Shown here one piece after another: positions 9,301 through 18,619 of a DNA stretch of 64,000 bases. The translations under genes and the position numbers were made by a program. The notes beneath the pieces are model-generated. The model was not told the origin of the DNA. It ran no database searches and saw only the letters and a program-made list of their open reading frames with translations. Origin of the DNA: Semisulcospira habei (lineage: Eukaryota; Mollusca; Gastropoda; Semisulcospiridae); assembly GCA_036245525.1 (NCBI GenBank), contig BTPG01000002.1:160341609-160405608 (forward strand), given 5' to 3'. The stretch's first letter is position 1. Each line of letters begins with the position of its first letter.

Positions 9301-11859
9301 TCCCCTGGTGCCCTCTCGGATGCAGCTCGGAGCTGGCAGCGGCTTCCGGACTTCGTGCCAGGCGCTTCGACTACCCTGCGCTTCTTCTCTCGGTTCACGG
9401 ATCTTCTTCACCCCCATGGAGTTGCCGGCTGTTGGCTTCCCTCGGTTGGAACGGTGCTCGGGAGGTCACAGGAGTTGCCTCCCCTTCCAGCGGTGGATCC
9501 GCTCTTGCCTCTCCTTGGGACTAGACGACCCCTCTCGTACGTACCTCCCTTCGTGTCGTGAGATGGTAGAGCTCCTTACCCTATCCTTCGTTCTCCAGGT
9601 CGACGACTCCTGGCGCCGAGCGGGGCGGTGTGATGCTAGACCGCTGACGACGCACCTCTGTGCTGACGACTCGACCAAGGCAGTTTCTTGGGGGGTTCCT
9701 GGACTTCGCTACGGGGAGCAGAACGGTGGAGGCTTCTAGAACCTTCGCTTCGCTTACGCTGTAGGACCATGGCACAGCTCCGTCTCCCTGGTGTCTAACC
9801 AACTCGACTTCCCCTTGGGCACCCAGGAGGGCACCGGGCTTCGAACACGTGGTACTGCTGCGGCTGTGCTGGCGGTTGGACGGCCCAGCCACTACTCGGA
9901 AGTCGGATCTCCTCTCCTTTGGTCGTCTCTAAGCCCGGCTGCTTCTGCTACGCCTCCTACTACCGTGGTTCTTCTCCAACTCCAGCCTGGCCTTCGGACC
10001 TCGCGGTCAAGAGCGCGAACGGCTTGGAGCTGACGCAGACTAGTAGGTCACCTTCTCGTGGGACGGCTGCGCCAACCTGTTTCCCCGATGGATCCAGTTG
10101 CTACACGCAGTTTGCACCAGGATGCCTTCGGAGGACCGGCGCACTGGCGAGATGGCTTCGCGGACCTGTTCGCACTAGGGGCATCGACACTGGGGTTCAC
10201 TGGCGTGCCCCGTGCTGAGGATTCACCCTGCCTTTGTGGATTCGCCCGCCTGGACGAGACATCGACGCTCTGGCCTAGCCTGGGACGGTTGCTCCGCTCT
10301 TCCTGTTCATCACCCCGTTACTGGGTTCCGGTCCTGTACCTCTTACACCTCTCCTCGCCGCGGACCCCCGCTACTGCTTCCCGCTTCTGCAAGGTGCTCC
10401 TGCAGCCGCGACGCTCGCTGTTTCGCTTTGATGGGGCCCCTCATCCTTCGCCTTCGTCGGTGGCGGCAGGCCTCAACGTTGGACACAGCAAGGTAGTGTG
10501 CGGAGTCGGGAGTTCGAGGCGCGGGTTCCCAGGAGGGAACGCGCTTGGACCAAGCCTTATGCCAGGCAGAGAACCCATCTCGCTACAGAGCTCGGTTCGG
10601 AGAGGCGTGCTTCGCGCCTCCATGGTCAACCGGTCCCCACTCGTCTCCTAGGAAGGCCTTGGATCCTCCTCGGCCGCTGCGAACCCGGCCGTCCGCCACA
10701 GAGTCCGCTCGCGGAGACATTCTCACACGCACACCACGTCACGACACGTTTCGGGATCCTCTCTTCGCTCGAAGTCGGACCGCCACCCTCGCTCTCCCTC
10801 GCGAGCGTAACAAGGATCGAGCTTCTCCTCATCACTAGGAATAACAGCCCTGAAGCTACAAGTCAGATGATCTTCCTGACGACGCTCAGTCATGCGATCC
10901 GATTCCAGGATCCCTCCCGCAGCGAGCTTAGAGGCTAATTAAGTCCTATCAGCTACGTACAGGGCCACGAACGTCACAGTCGTCAGGAACTGTGCTGTCT
11001 TCCACTTCGTGGCTACTGTAGGGCTCGCGGGCATGTTCTCTCGCTCATAGAGTTTTCCAGTCCAGCGGGGCTACTCGCTCTGGTGGGGGAACTGCTCCGG
11101 GGCTCCTCTTCCTCCTGGCGCTTCAGCGCCGTAGGTTACACCTCCCCAGGGTCGTCGGGAATTTGCGTTTGGGAGGACGGCCCTTGGGGCCCCAAGGTGT
11201 GCTAGTGCGCGGCACCCTCCTCCTATTCGTGATTCTCCCATAAGGTCATGTCATCGGTAATGTTTTTGATGAAATAAATGCATTTTTCTTTAAAAGGTAT
11301 TTTTTCGAAAAATACTTACCGATGACATGACTCGGACGACCCTCCCACCGGCCCCGCTTGCCGCTGGTAAGCTAAGTATCCTGACTGAGGAATTATGGGT
11401 ACTCTGTTCCGGATGGGGAGTATCGGGAGACAACTCTTGGCCCCCTCGGGGTTCCCCGAGTGCCTCCCGGGTTGTGTGTTAACACAACGAGTACTTAGGC
11501 TAGAATTGAGTAAGTAGTAGACACTCCCATAAGGTCATGTCATCGGTAAGTATTTTTCGAAAAAATACCTTTTAAAGAAAAATGCATTTTGCACAATGTA
11601 CATTTTATTTCATCAACTTTTGTCGTAGCATTCAGTTAGCCCCTTGGGTGGCGGTAGCATTTTTTGTCTCGACGATTCCTGCAGAGTTAACAAAACCAGT
11701 TCTGTAGAGTAAGCGGCGAGGTGTGTCTTGTGTTTTCTGCAGAATAATACGGTAGTAAGTTCATTAACTGATTTAATTTGGTAATTATCTTGTGATTGTA
11801 TATTTTGTAATTAGTGACACTTCTTTGTTTCAGGAATGAAGAAAAAATTCAGACACTGA
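3382..11859 (+). CDS. NGDN: Neuroguidin (NGDN), last five coding exons
   Basis: Neuroguidin is a Sas10/Utp3/Lcp5-family nucleolar protein linked to small-subunit rRNA processing, also reported as an eIF4E-binding protein. Exons, with GT-AG borders and consistent phases, are 3382-3430, 4238-4327, 4795-4827, 5135-5162 and 11834-11859 (TGA at 11857). Exon 1 reads YEETYFVRTSLTKKEM and exon 2 continues NKSKRIATMSSLDGLLKF, matching the conserved C-terminal block of animal neuroguidins (YEE..VRL..KRE, then MSS.L..L..F.D). The tail is lysine-rich: KSMKKRKSSK, then KGKGKGKGMKKKFRH and stop, as expected for the basic C terminus. Codon 9 of the last block is split across the DIRS-filled intron. The N-terminal exons lie left of the window. 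The identification rests on remembered family features, not a search. Confidence 0.9.
3687..3757. repeat. Degenerate copy of the 102-bp palindrome family
   Basis: It contains GGATCATCGGAAACA, then TGATGATTCCAAAAATG and CACATTTCTTTTGCTC. This matches the right arm and part of the left arm of the perfect palindrome at 55121-55222. It lies in the first visible NGDN intron. Confidence 0.7.
4397..4608. mobile_element. TTAA-bounded MITE with H1 hairpin (subfamily a)
   Basis: This 212-bp element begins TTAACTCATTCAGCCC and ends at TTAA. Its core is a 74-bp hairpin at 4445-4518, ATAGTTCAAGGGTGGTGCC folding on its complement. A second 212-bp copy with the same flanks lies at 20048-20259. TTAA boundaries and inverted ends suggest a piggyBac-type non-autonomous element; no transposase is present. 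It sits in an NGDN intron. Confidence 0.72.
5306..5502. repeat. Left inverted terminal repeat of DIRS 2
   Basis: It begins TTTATTTCATCAAAAACATT, then CCGATGACATGACC. It is the reverse complement of 11371-11588 over the inner 150 or so bases, ending CCTCAGTCAG. Confidence 0.88.
7910..8214 (+). repeat. Direct repeat copy 1 inside DIRS 2
   Basis: About 300 bp beginning GACACGGCTTGGTAGTGTGC recurs at about 10473-10778 in the same orientation with roughly 90% similarity by eye. Shared landmarks are ACCAAGCCTTATGCCAGGCA and CTAGGAAGGCCTTGGATCCT. Confidence 0.85.
9900..11100 (+). pseudogene. Decayed DIRS RNase H to recombinase region
   Basis: No ORF survives, but DNA blocks match DIRS 1 in order. 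GGCTTGGAGCTGACGCAG (about 10020) matches the RNase H WLELQ block. CCAGTTGCTACACGCAG (about 10095) matches the end of RNase H. CGGTCCTGTACC and CCTCGCCGCGGACCCCC (10330-10370) match 1950-1990. From 10845 to 11000 the DNA resembles 2800-2970. Indels and stops are frequent. Confidence 0.65.
10473..10778 (+). repeat. Direct repeat copy 2 inside DIRS 2
   Basis: This is the second copy of the 300-bp direct repeat. It sits where the recombinase N-terminal coding region should begin, just after DNA resembling 2060-2100 of DIRS 1. It therefore interrupts or replaces the recombinase start. Confidence 0.8.
11239..11332. repeat. Internal complementary region of DIRS 2
   Basis: The first half is the reverse complement of the extreme left end (5306 onward). 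The second half (TGCATTTTTCTTTAAAAGG onward) is the reverse complement of the extreme right end (to 11588). The join AAATAAATGCATTT defines both element ends. Confidence 0.9.
11371..11588. repeat. Right inverted terminal repeat of DIRS 2
   Basis: It mirrors the left repeat and adds an outer tail (AAGTATTTTTCGAAAAAATA and CCTTTTAAAGAAAAATGCA) that is found complementary in the ICR but absent from the left end. This is the usual unequal-end design of DIRS elements. Confidence 0.88.
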
Positions 11860-11916
11860 AAGCAGATGCAAAAACGTTCATAGTAAATATGAATTTATTA
11901 CATGTACATTTGTAAA

Positions 11917-11922
11917 AATAAA
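11917..11922 (+). terminator. NGDN: NGDN polyadenylation signal AATAAA
   Basis: The hexamer lies 58 bases after the NGDN stop codon, giving a short 3' UTR. A GT-rich stretch (GTTGTACCCTG, GGTGTTTGCC) follows within 50 bases. NGDN ends here tail-to-tail with TP53RK, whose stop is at 13160. Confidence 0.7.
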
Positions 11923-11982
11923 CAGATTTCAGTGAACATGTTGTACCCTGAAGTTGATATTCCTAAGTTTGGTGTTTGCCTT

Positions 11983-12153
11983 TTAACTTGAGGACTGCCC
12001 GCATAACCAGATCAAGGATAGAGATTGACCAGAATAGTTAAAGTGTAGTGCCAGAATATCTTGGCACCTAAAGGCTACAAGCTGTTTTTGCACTACCCTT
12101 GAACTATCATTGTCGATACATCTCTGTTGTGGTGTCAGCGTTGAATGAATTAA
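11983..12153. mobile_element. Diverged TTAA-bounded MITE with H1 hairpin
   Basis: TTAA stands at both borders, and an imperfect H1 hairpin lies at 12034-12107 (ATAGTTAAAGTGTAGTGCC and its partial complement). It lies between the NGDN poly(A) signal and TP53RK. Confidence 0.55.
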
Positions 12154-12654
12154 CCCTCTAGCTATTAGCAGAGCGAAATCATCCTGACAATGACAGCTAC
12201 CGACAGCCAAATGTTGAATTGCGTGTGTCATGGTGAAAAAGAGAAGAAATTCATAACATCAGAAGGACTTTATTAAAATCTTTTCAATTTCAAGGGCCAG
12301 TTCAGTGAATGGAATGACCGAGATAGTTCATGCATAGTGCATTGTGTTCTGCATGTTGGGAGATTGGTACCAAAATAATTAGGCACTTCCCACAAGTTAC
12401 CATGGCCGACGCATCTGCAGTGAGTTGTGTTGCTTAGTTGTAGTGGACAGTTCTCAGGCATGGGAAATGTCCGCGAAAAAGAAGAGATCATCCACGAAAA
12501 TAAAAAGGCATCTCCGCGAAAAAAACATCGTGGGTAGCAAAACGAGCAGAGCACCGGTTTAACATCGCGGGCAGGCTGTGGCCGCGACCCGCACTGGTGG
12601 CGGAGTGCGGCGCGCCGCGCAGTAAACCTAAGTGGGCAGTCGTGCATTGTATTT

Positions 12655-12915
12655 GCCCCAGGAAGAAAGGTTTAGTGCCTACCCCCCCCCCCCCCCCCCC
12701 CCTGCCATCATATGATTTTTGGGCCGCAGGAGAAAGGTGTCTAGCGTCTACCCCCCCCCCCCCCCCCCCCCCCCCCCGGTTTGATTTCTCGGCCCCAGGA
12801 AGGCAGGTCTAGTGCCTACCCTCCCCCCCCCCCCCCCCTGCCACCATATGATTTTTGGGCCGCAGGAAAGGTGTCTAGCGTCTACCCCCCCCCCCCCCAC
12901 CCCCCTCCGTTTCAT
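12655..12915 (+). repeat. C-run tandem repeat, about 4 units
   Basis: Units of about 65 bp each hold a 14-27 base poly-C run followed by TGATTTTTGGGCCGCAGG or TTTGATTTCTCGGCCCCAGG and GTCTAGTGCCTACC. No coding signal is visible. Run lengths in such DNA are often misassembled. Confidence 0.8.
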
Positions 12916-13159
12916 TTTTCGGCCCCTGGAAAAGAAAGCAAGGTCTAGCTTCGTGGAGGCCTGAGGTTGAAGGCCTAGTTTCAGATGAATTTTGCTTGGG
13001 CAATTCCCATGCCTGAGTTCTAAAATGTCAGCCTTATTTGTCTGGAAGTGAAACTAGTGTGTGCAATAGGAGAGAAAAAACACAAAACAAACCAGAAAAC
13101 TGGTTGAAAATTCACAAATCATTCTATAAAATACACTACCACTTCCCTTCACACAACTG

Positions 13160-13794
13160 TCAACCAACCATGGTTCTCTTCCTCCCCCTCAGTCGAACTT
13201 CATCAAGTTTCTTAATCACTTCTTGCGCACCTTGAGGATTATAGCCACGATATGTGAACAAAATTGCATCAAAAACATGCTCCGTGTTGGGGTGTGTGCT
13301 GAGCAGAGCCCTCTCCAATACGTACAAGTCCACCCCCTTATCTTCAGCAGTGCCCTCAAGAGCGGTCAGTCCAAAGTCAATCAACACAAGCTCAAAATCG
13401 GCAGGATCTTGTCCAAGCAGGGCTGCTGCAGTTGCAGATTCTTGTCCAAGCAGGTCTTCTGCAGTTGAAGATTCTTGTCCATGCAGGTTTGCTGCAGGCT
13501 GATTGCCTGCAGCAAACCCACTTGGACAAGACCCTGCTGATTTGGAGTTCCCTCCACGCTGAGGAGTGAGAAGCATGTTTGATGTAGTGAGATCCCCGTG
13601 AATAATGTTGTTCTTGTGCGCGATGCCAATGACACGACCGATCATCTCTGCCACTGCTAGAAGCGGGGCGTCTCCTCTATGATTTTGCTGACTATCGTTG
13701 ATGAATTCACGAACTGTGATGGACGGTTTAATGTACTCCATGTAGATGCTGCTGGACTCCATGTCCACCATAAAAATGGTTGGTGTCAAGATCC
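13160..13794 (-). CDS. TP53RK: TP53RK (Bud32/PRPK kinase), exon 2, with insertion in the kinase core
   Basis: Bud32 is the atypical kinase/ATPase of the KEOPS complex needed for tRNA t6A modification. The exon begins after a TTTTTTCAG acceptor at 13795, is in phase with exon 1 (split Gly codon), and ends in TGA at 13160. It reads IYMEYIKPSITVREFI, then the catalytic loop IIHGDLTTSNMLL, VLIDFGL, EDKGVDLYVLERALLSTHPN, and ends KKLDEVRLRGRKRTMVG, all close to animal TP53RK. Between the catalytic loop and the DFG-equivalent lies a Gly/Ala/Gln/Ser-rich insert of roughly 50 residues, encoded by partly repeated DNA (13400-13545). The reading frame is kept. Total protein is 272 residues with exon 1. 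Confidence 0.93.
13400..13545 (-). repeat. Repeat-derived in-frame insertion within TP53RK
   Basis: A unit of about 33-36 bp (GATTCTTGTCCAAGCAGG plus TCTTCTGCAGTTGAA) occurs about three times, followed by an inverted relative (CTGCAGCAAACCCACTTGG). Translated on minus it gives repeated LLGQESATA-type segments. It sits exactly between catalytic loop and DFG. Confidence 0.75.
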
Positions 13795-13817
13795 CTGAAA
13801 AAAGAATTAACTGGTAT

Positions 13818-14161
13818 CAGGGGCGGATCAGTTACCTCAAGGGGAGGGGGGGGGGGGGGTTTCCAACTTTTTGTTTGGGGCCTTCAACCTGACAAAAGGC
13901 CTCCCCATTGCTAGACCTTCCTCCAGTGGCCAAAAAAAATTGTGGGGGGGGGGGGGGGGGGGGGGTAGTAGTAGAGGAAGAAGGCATGTGTGTGTGTTAA
14001 CACTCTTGTCACTTGCCAAAATATCAAACAACAGGAGGGGGGGGGTTAACCACCCTAAAAAGAAACTTACGGCATTTTAAACAATTGGGAGGGGGGGGGG
14101 GGGGGGTGTCAGAGTGTCTGGAACCGCTAGGATTCCACCCACCCACCCCAATCCGCCCCTG
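13818..14161. mobile_element. hAT-like MITE with CAGGGGCGGAT ends
   Basis: The ends are CAGGGGCGGATCAG (13818) and its inverse ATCCGCCCCTG (14161), typical of hAT-type termini. The interior has several poly-G runs. No 8-bp target duplication is convincing. It begins only 23 bp from the TP53RK exon 2 acceptor. A related end lies at 48778. Confidence 0.6.
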
Positions 14162-14724
14162 AGTGTGAAAGCTAAACAAACAAATATGCCAAACAAACAA
14201 ATATATAATGCCAATCATTACATCCAAAAACACTGCTGTAAAATCCACTAAAACCGTGGGACAATCATATAAATAACTCTTTGAAGTACAATGGTAATGC
14301 AAATAAATTTGAACGGGGCAATCAAGACAAACAAATGCTAACGGCAACACGTGTCTTCTTATTCTTCCTCTCGTTTCTCTGCCACGGTCAACCAATTGAC
14401 CATTATTGCTGGGTTGCTGGTGATGGGCAAAAAAAACCTACTTAATTCTTATTTCTGGTTATTAAAACTGGGGAAGGGTCAAGGGTGAGTGGGCTGGGGG
14501 GAGAGGGAGACCTGTGTTGGGGGGCCAGCTGCTGTTTCGGTGCCTCCGGCTAGGCCTGCTTGGCTACTGTAGCGGTCTCCGGGGTTTAAACCCCAACCAG
14601 TATAGCCCTAGTCATCATCAGCCCTACTTTGGCAGGTGGCAGGCCATGATTGGGGGGTCAACGGTTGAGGCTTGATGCCCTTGCTACGAAGGCATATCAA
14701 GCGAAGAAGCCTGTTATATCTTCT

Positions 14725-14961
14725 TCAGGGAGGGCGTTCCAGTCTCTGATGGTCCTTGGGAAAAAGGATTTTTACCTGTAGGCTGTCCGGTATGGGATCC
14801 ACTGTTGTGTGACCGTGTCGAGCTCGTACACTGGAAGGGATGAGTTGCTTGCAATGGGCGAAAGCTAGGCCATTCTTGATCTTATATAACATTGCTAAGC
14901 GAGCCCTCTTTCTGCGTTCTTGGAGAGTCTGCCAGTTCAGATGCAGCAGCATTTGCCCCAC
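14725..14961 (-). pseudogene. LINE A C-terminal domain
   Basis: It contains LNWQTLQERRKRARLAMLYK, then NGLAFAHCKQLI and KILFPKDHQRLERP. This is the post-RT segment typical of Jockey/CR1-like LINEs, where SFFPRTIRDWN-type motifs are common. It is frameshifted relative to the RT. Confidence 0.7.
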
Positions 14962-15244
14962 ACTAGATGTGTTCCTGTGTCTGTTCAGGACAAAGCGGGC
15001 TGCTCATCTCTGGACTGACTCAATCCTGGCAATTTCCTTCTGCTGATGCGGGTCCCACACAGCTCACATACATTCCAGGATGGGCCGGACTAGCGATTTG
15101 TAGGCAAGCTCCTTGATTGCAACTGAAACGATCAAGTTTCTCCACAGGAACTCCAGCATCTGGTTTGCCTTGCTGCATATTTGGTTGATGTGGGTGTCCC
15201 AGCTGGCATCCTTTGTATGGTCAGGCCCAGGTACTTCGTGGAGC

Positions 15245-17171
15245 TTACCTCATCAAGGGTGTGTCCGTGTAGGGAGTACTGATGACTTCTGTTCCTTCTG
15301 CTACATGATACTGGCAGAGTGACACATTTCTGCGGGTGGAACTGCATGTCCCATTCGTTTTCACATGCGCACTGGGCATTAAGTCCTCTTGTAGCGTATT
15401 ATTGTCGGTCTGTGAGGCAATGGGGCGGTATACCGCGGTGTCATCCGCAAACAGGCAAGTTCTTGAGCTGATTCTTTCTGGCATGTCGTTTATATACAGC
15501 AGGAACAGGCAGGGACCTACAACAGATCCTTGGGGTACTCCAGAGTGCACAGCGGTGTGGTTGGACCTAGCACCCTCAACTACCAGCGCTTGACGTCTGC
15601 CTCGGAGGAAGTTAGCAATCCATCTGTTGGTGTTGTCCCTGATGCCGTAGTAGTCTAGCTTATGGAGCAAGAGGCTATGGTTCACCCTGTCGAACGCTTT
15701 AGCAAAGTCCATTACAACGACGTCTGTCTGCAGGACCTGCTCGAGGTTTGTTGTAATTTCATCTGCGTATTCCAGCAGCTGCGTCTCACAAGATCGTTTT
15801 GCTCGGAAGCCATGCTGGTATGGCCTATGGGTTCAGAATACTGTTAGTCTTGAGGTGATCCATGATCCCACTGACAATGATATGCTCCAGTAGCTTACAC
15901 GGGATGCTTGTGAGCGACACAGGCCTGTAATTAGCTGGGTCGTAGCTCTCGACTTTCTTGAAGATAGGGTTGACAAGCGCATCCTTCCAGTCTGATGGGA
16001 CATCGCCTGATTGGAGGGAGAGCTGGAAGATCTTGGTGAGCAGGGGAGCAAGTTCTGCAGACAGTTCTTTTAGTATGCGAGGGGAGATGCTGTCTGGACC
16101 GGCAGCTTTTGCTGGATTCAGACCCTGCAAGAGCTTCTCTACGCCCTTCACACTGATCGTGATCTCTGGCATGGAGCTGTAGCTGTTTCTGTTGCTTGGC
16201 AGTCTGCACTTGCGCTCTATTTCTCCTGGGCTGTATGCTGTGCCATCACTGAATGACTTGTTGAATTGACTATTTAAAATTTCTGCCTTGGCCATGGGGT
16301 CCATTACAAGTTTCCCTTTGTCCTTGAGGGGTGGTATTCCAATGGCTGCTGCTCTCTGGTGTTTCATGTAGGTCCAGAATCTCTTCATTGATGGTGTTTT
16401 GTCCGTTTCCTCTCTGGTCTGGGTAAACAGTCCGCCAAGTAGCTCCAGTAGGCTCTATGCAGTTGTTTCTGGACTTCCCTCCGCATTTTCTTCATTTCTG
16501 TCTTCAGTTTTTCTGTACCACGCTTCTTCATTTCAGCGTACAGTCTGTTCTTCTTCCTCAGCAGGCTTCTTATTTTGCCTGTAATCCAGGGATACGAGTA
16601 CTTCTTTCTGGGGGATTTGTGGGGTACATTTCTTGATACTGTGTCAAGGATGGTGGTCTTAAAGTTGTCCATAACTTTTCCACTGTTATGTCTGTTTGGT
16701 TCGTCTTGTCAGTGGTCTTCTGCGTTTCTAGTATGTCAGCCTTCATCTTTTCCCAATTGGCTTTTCTGTAAAGTGGTATGGGGCGTGACTTGTTGCTAAT
16801 GATTGTGATCTTAGTGGCGTACTCACAATACACTATGTCATGATCAGAGACGCCAGGAATGATCTCAACACGTGGAATGAGATTCAGGGTGTTTGTCAAG
16901 ACGAGGTCCAAGGTATTACCTAACCTTGTTGGGGACCGTACTACCTGCTCCAGTCCAGTATCGTATGTGAGATCAATGAAATTTTGGTGCAGGCGCGGAA
17001 ATGCTGCATCTTGTTTCAAAGACATGGTCGATCATTCCCATCCAGGGAAGTTGAAGTCCCCTGCGACTATGAGAATAGGGTTATTGAAGTCGGCAGCACG
17101 TCTGACCGACAATTCGAAATTTTCCAGGCTTTTGTCATCTGAAACATTTGGACGGTAGTATGCACAGGGCA
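15245..17171 (-). pseudogene. LINE A endonuclease / reverse transcriptase
   Basis: Endonuclease block: CAYYRPNVSDD, then ILIVAGDFNFPGWE (17032-17160), where TGA replaces an expected Trp. It continues with RLGNTLDLVLTN and GVSDHDIVYCEY (16570-17025). A basic linker follows (16385-16672). RT blocks are NPAKAAGPDSISPRILKEL, NPIFKKVESYDPANYRPVSL (15825-16388), then MDFAKAFDRVNHSLLL, SGVPQGSVVGPCLFLLYIND and the catalytic FADDTAVY (15245-15712). The spacing is that of Jockey-superfamily LINEs; the exact clade is unsure. At least three disruptions are visible. Confidence 0.85.
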
Positions 17172-17987
17172 GTCCTTTCATTGACCTCATGGCAGGCAGC
17201 AATAGTGAGCTCCAAAACCTGACAGACAAACTTTCAAGTAGCGCAGGGTCTTATGGCATGGAGATCAGTACGGATAAAAGCAAAGTGATGATCAACACCA
17301 CAAGCGACAGCAGCAGCAACATTCACATGAACGGCCAGAAGCTAGAAGAGGTCAATAGCTTCAAGTACTTGGGAGCCACCCTGTCCAAAGACGGTAGTTG
17401 CATAGCAGAGATCCGTATCAGGATAGGTACAGCAACATCCGCAATGGCCAGGCTGGACAGGATATGGCGAAGTAACTCCATCAGCTTCACCATCAAGCAC
17501 AGGCTTTACAAGTCCCTCGTAGTGTCTATTCTACTCTACGGCTGTGAGACTTGGACACTGCTTGCAGACTCAGAAAAGAAAATCCAGGCCTTTGAGAACA
17601 AGTGCCTGAGGAAGTTGCTCCGCATCTCGTACCGCGAGCACAAGACCAACGAATATGTACGGAGCATTGTCACTTCCCTGGTGGGCCCACATGAACCCCT
17701 TCTGGCAACCGTGAAACGGCGCAAGCTTGCTTGGTTTGGCCACGTGACCCGACACAACACCTTGTCCAAGACTATCCTCCAAGGCACTCTCGAAGGAAGT
17801 CGTCGGCGAGGTCGTCAGAGAAAGAGTTGGGTCGCAAACATAAAAGAATGGACCGAACTCGAGATGCCAGACTTGCTTGCCACCGCCCAAAATAGAACTC
17901 AGTGGAGAGCACTGTCTGTTGCTGCTGCCTTTCAGTCCCCCCAACGCCCAGTTCGGGCAAGGGACTGATGATGATGATGATGATGAT
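17172..17987 (+). mobile_element. RTE-like LINE 3' fragment with target duplication
   Basis: A 5'-truncated insertion carries an ORF (about 17189-17968) that covers the end of RT and the C-terminal domain: SFKYLGATLSKDGS, LLYGCETWTLL, RKLAWFGHVTRH and RGRQRKSWVANIKEW. It ends in a (GAT)n tail. The 12-bp duplication TGCACAGGGCAG flanks it (17160-17171 and 17988-17999), so the insertion is fairly recent. Clade is tentative; the (GAT)n tail favours RTE. Confidence 0.85.
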
Positions 17988-18113
17988 GCACAGGGCAGAG
18001 TACAGTATGACATGAACGTGTGCCCACTAACTTTCGGTCTCAACACCATAACTGTGTGTAATCTGCTTTGTACAGCTGCATTACTCGATCTGCCAACGCA
18101 TAGCTTCACTTAC

Positions 18114-18297
18114 CATTTGTGCGACACCTAATCATTGCACGAACTTCAGACTTGATGCGCTGTGTTGTCAGGGACTTGTCGAGCACTTCATGTCGGTACT
18201 TTTTCTTGAACCGCTCTTTCACCAGGCAGGGTCTACCATAAAATGAACACTTCTCCAACTTCGCTTCAGCGCCTTGCTTCAGGAATATACGTTTCAT
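18114..18297 (-). CDS. TP53RK: TP53RK exon 1
   Basis: This is the first coding exon, ATG at 18297 on minus, reading MKRIFLKQGAEAKLEKCSF, then KERFKKKYRHEVLD and AMIRCRTN. KQGAEA is the glycine-loop-like start of Bud32 and K.RF.K.YRH matches the lysine region. The donor GTAAGT follows at 18113. The phase (one base left over) fits exon 2. Length with exon 2 gives 272 residues, versus about 253 in human, the excess being the insert in exon 2. An upstream in-frame GTG/TTG is not needed. Confidence 0.9.
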
Positions 18298-18619
18298 GTT
18301 AAGTCCGAAAGACACAAACTGCAACACACAAGGTGGTCAAGCTACTCGTTTACAGTGCTACGCTTCGCATAGAAGCTGCCATATTTGAGGGAGAACTCCA
18401 AATCTATAATTGTATGAAATTATCTCATATATATAATTTAATAGAAATAAACATTTTCAAGCTTTAAATATTAATATAGAAGTATAAATTGTAAGAATCA
18501 TTTTCTGATAACAATGTACTAAGACTGATAATACACTGCCCGCATTCCATTTCTCGACTTGTTTGTCCTTTTCCAAGGGAAAGCACTCTGCATACATCTG
18601 GTAAAGGTCGACGTCGAAA
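18298..18619. promoter_or_regulatory. Shared head-to-head promoter interval TP53RK / GDAP1-like
   Basis: Only 322 bp separate the two divergent start codons. The interval is AT-rich in the centre (18395-18480) with a few pyrimidine-rich stretches near the GDAP1 side. No canonical TATA position can be assigned. It must contain both 5' UTRs, so a bidirectional promoter is inferred from arrangement alone. Confidence 0.6.

Larger units (their letters stand above)
5306..11588 (+). mobile_element. DIRS element 2, structurally complete, in the last NGDN intron
   Basis: The element is about 6.28 kb. The left inverted terminal repeat is at 5306-5502 and the right at about 11371-11588. The ICR at 11239-11332 joins the complement of both outer ends, exactly the DIRS circle-junction layout. 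Terminal repeats look identical by eye over more than 150 bp. No open RT or recombinase frame remains. Around 9.9-11.1 kb the DNA still aligns, with many indels, to the RT/RNase H and recombinase DNA at 1-3302. No target duplication is seen, as expected for tyrosine-recombinase integration. Confidence 0.9.
14480..18075 (-). mobile_element. Jockey/CR1-type LINE (A), 5'-truncated, split by another LINE
   Basis: The LINE reads on minus inside the TP53RK intron. In order from the right it has endonuclease, linker, reverse transcriptase and C-terminal domain. Its endonuclease is interrupted at 17172-17987 by an RTE-like fragment flanked by a 12-bp target duplication. Rejoining the flanks restores continuity (YCTLP then CAYYRPNVSDD). 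Several stops and frameshifts make it inactive. Confidence 0.85.

Noticed and set aside
5527..10938. Many GC-rich open frames on both strands of DIRS 2
   Set aside because: No domain is recognisable and nucleotide alignment to DIRS 1 shows decayed RT and recombinase DNA in other frames.
12597..12812. Pro-rich frame over poly-C runs
   Set aside because: It is produced by the C-run tandem repeat; no splice sites and run lengths are unreliable.
17189..17968. 259-residue frame as a host gene
   Set aside because: YLGATLSKDG, WFGHVTRH and RGRQRKSW are LINE C-terminal motifs, and target duplications and a (GAT)n tail surround it.
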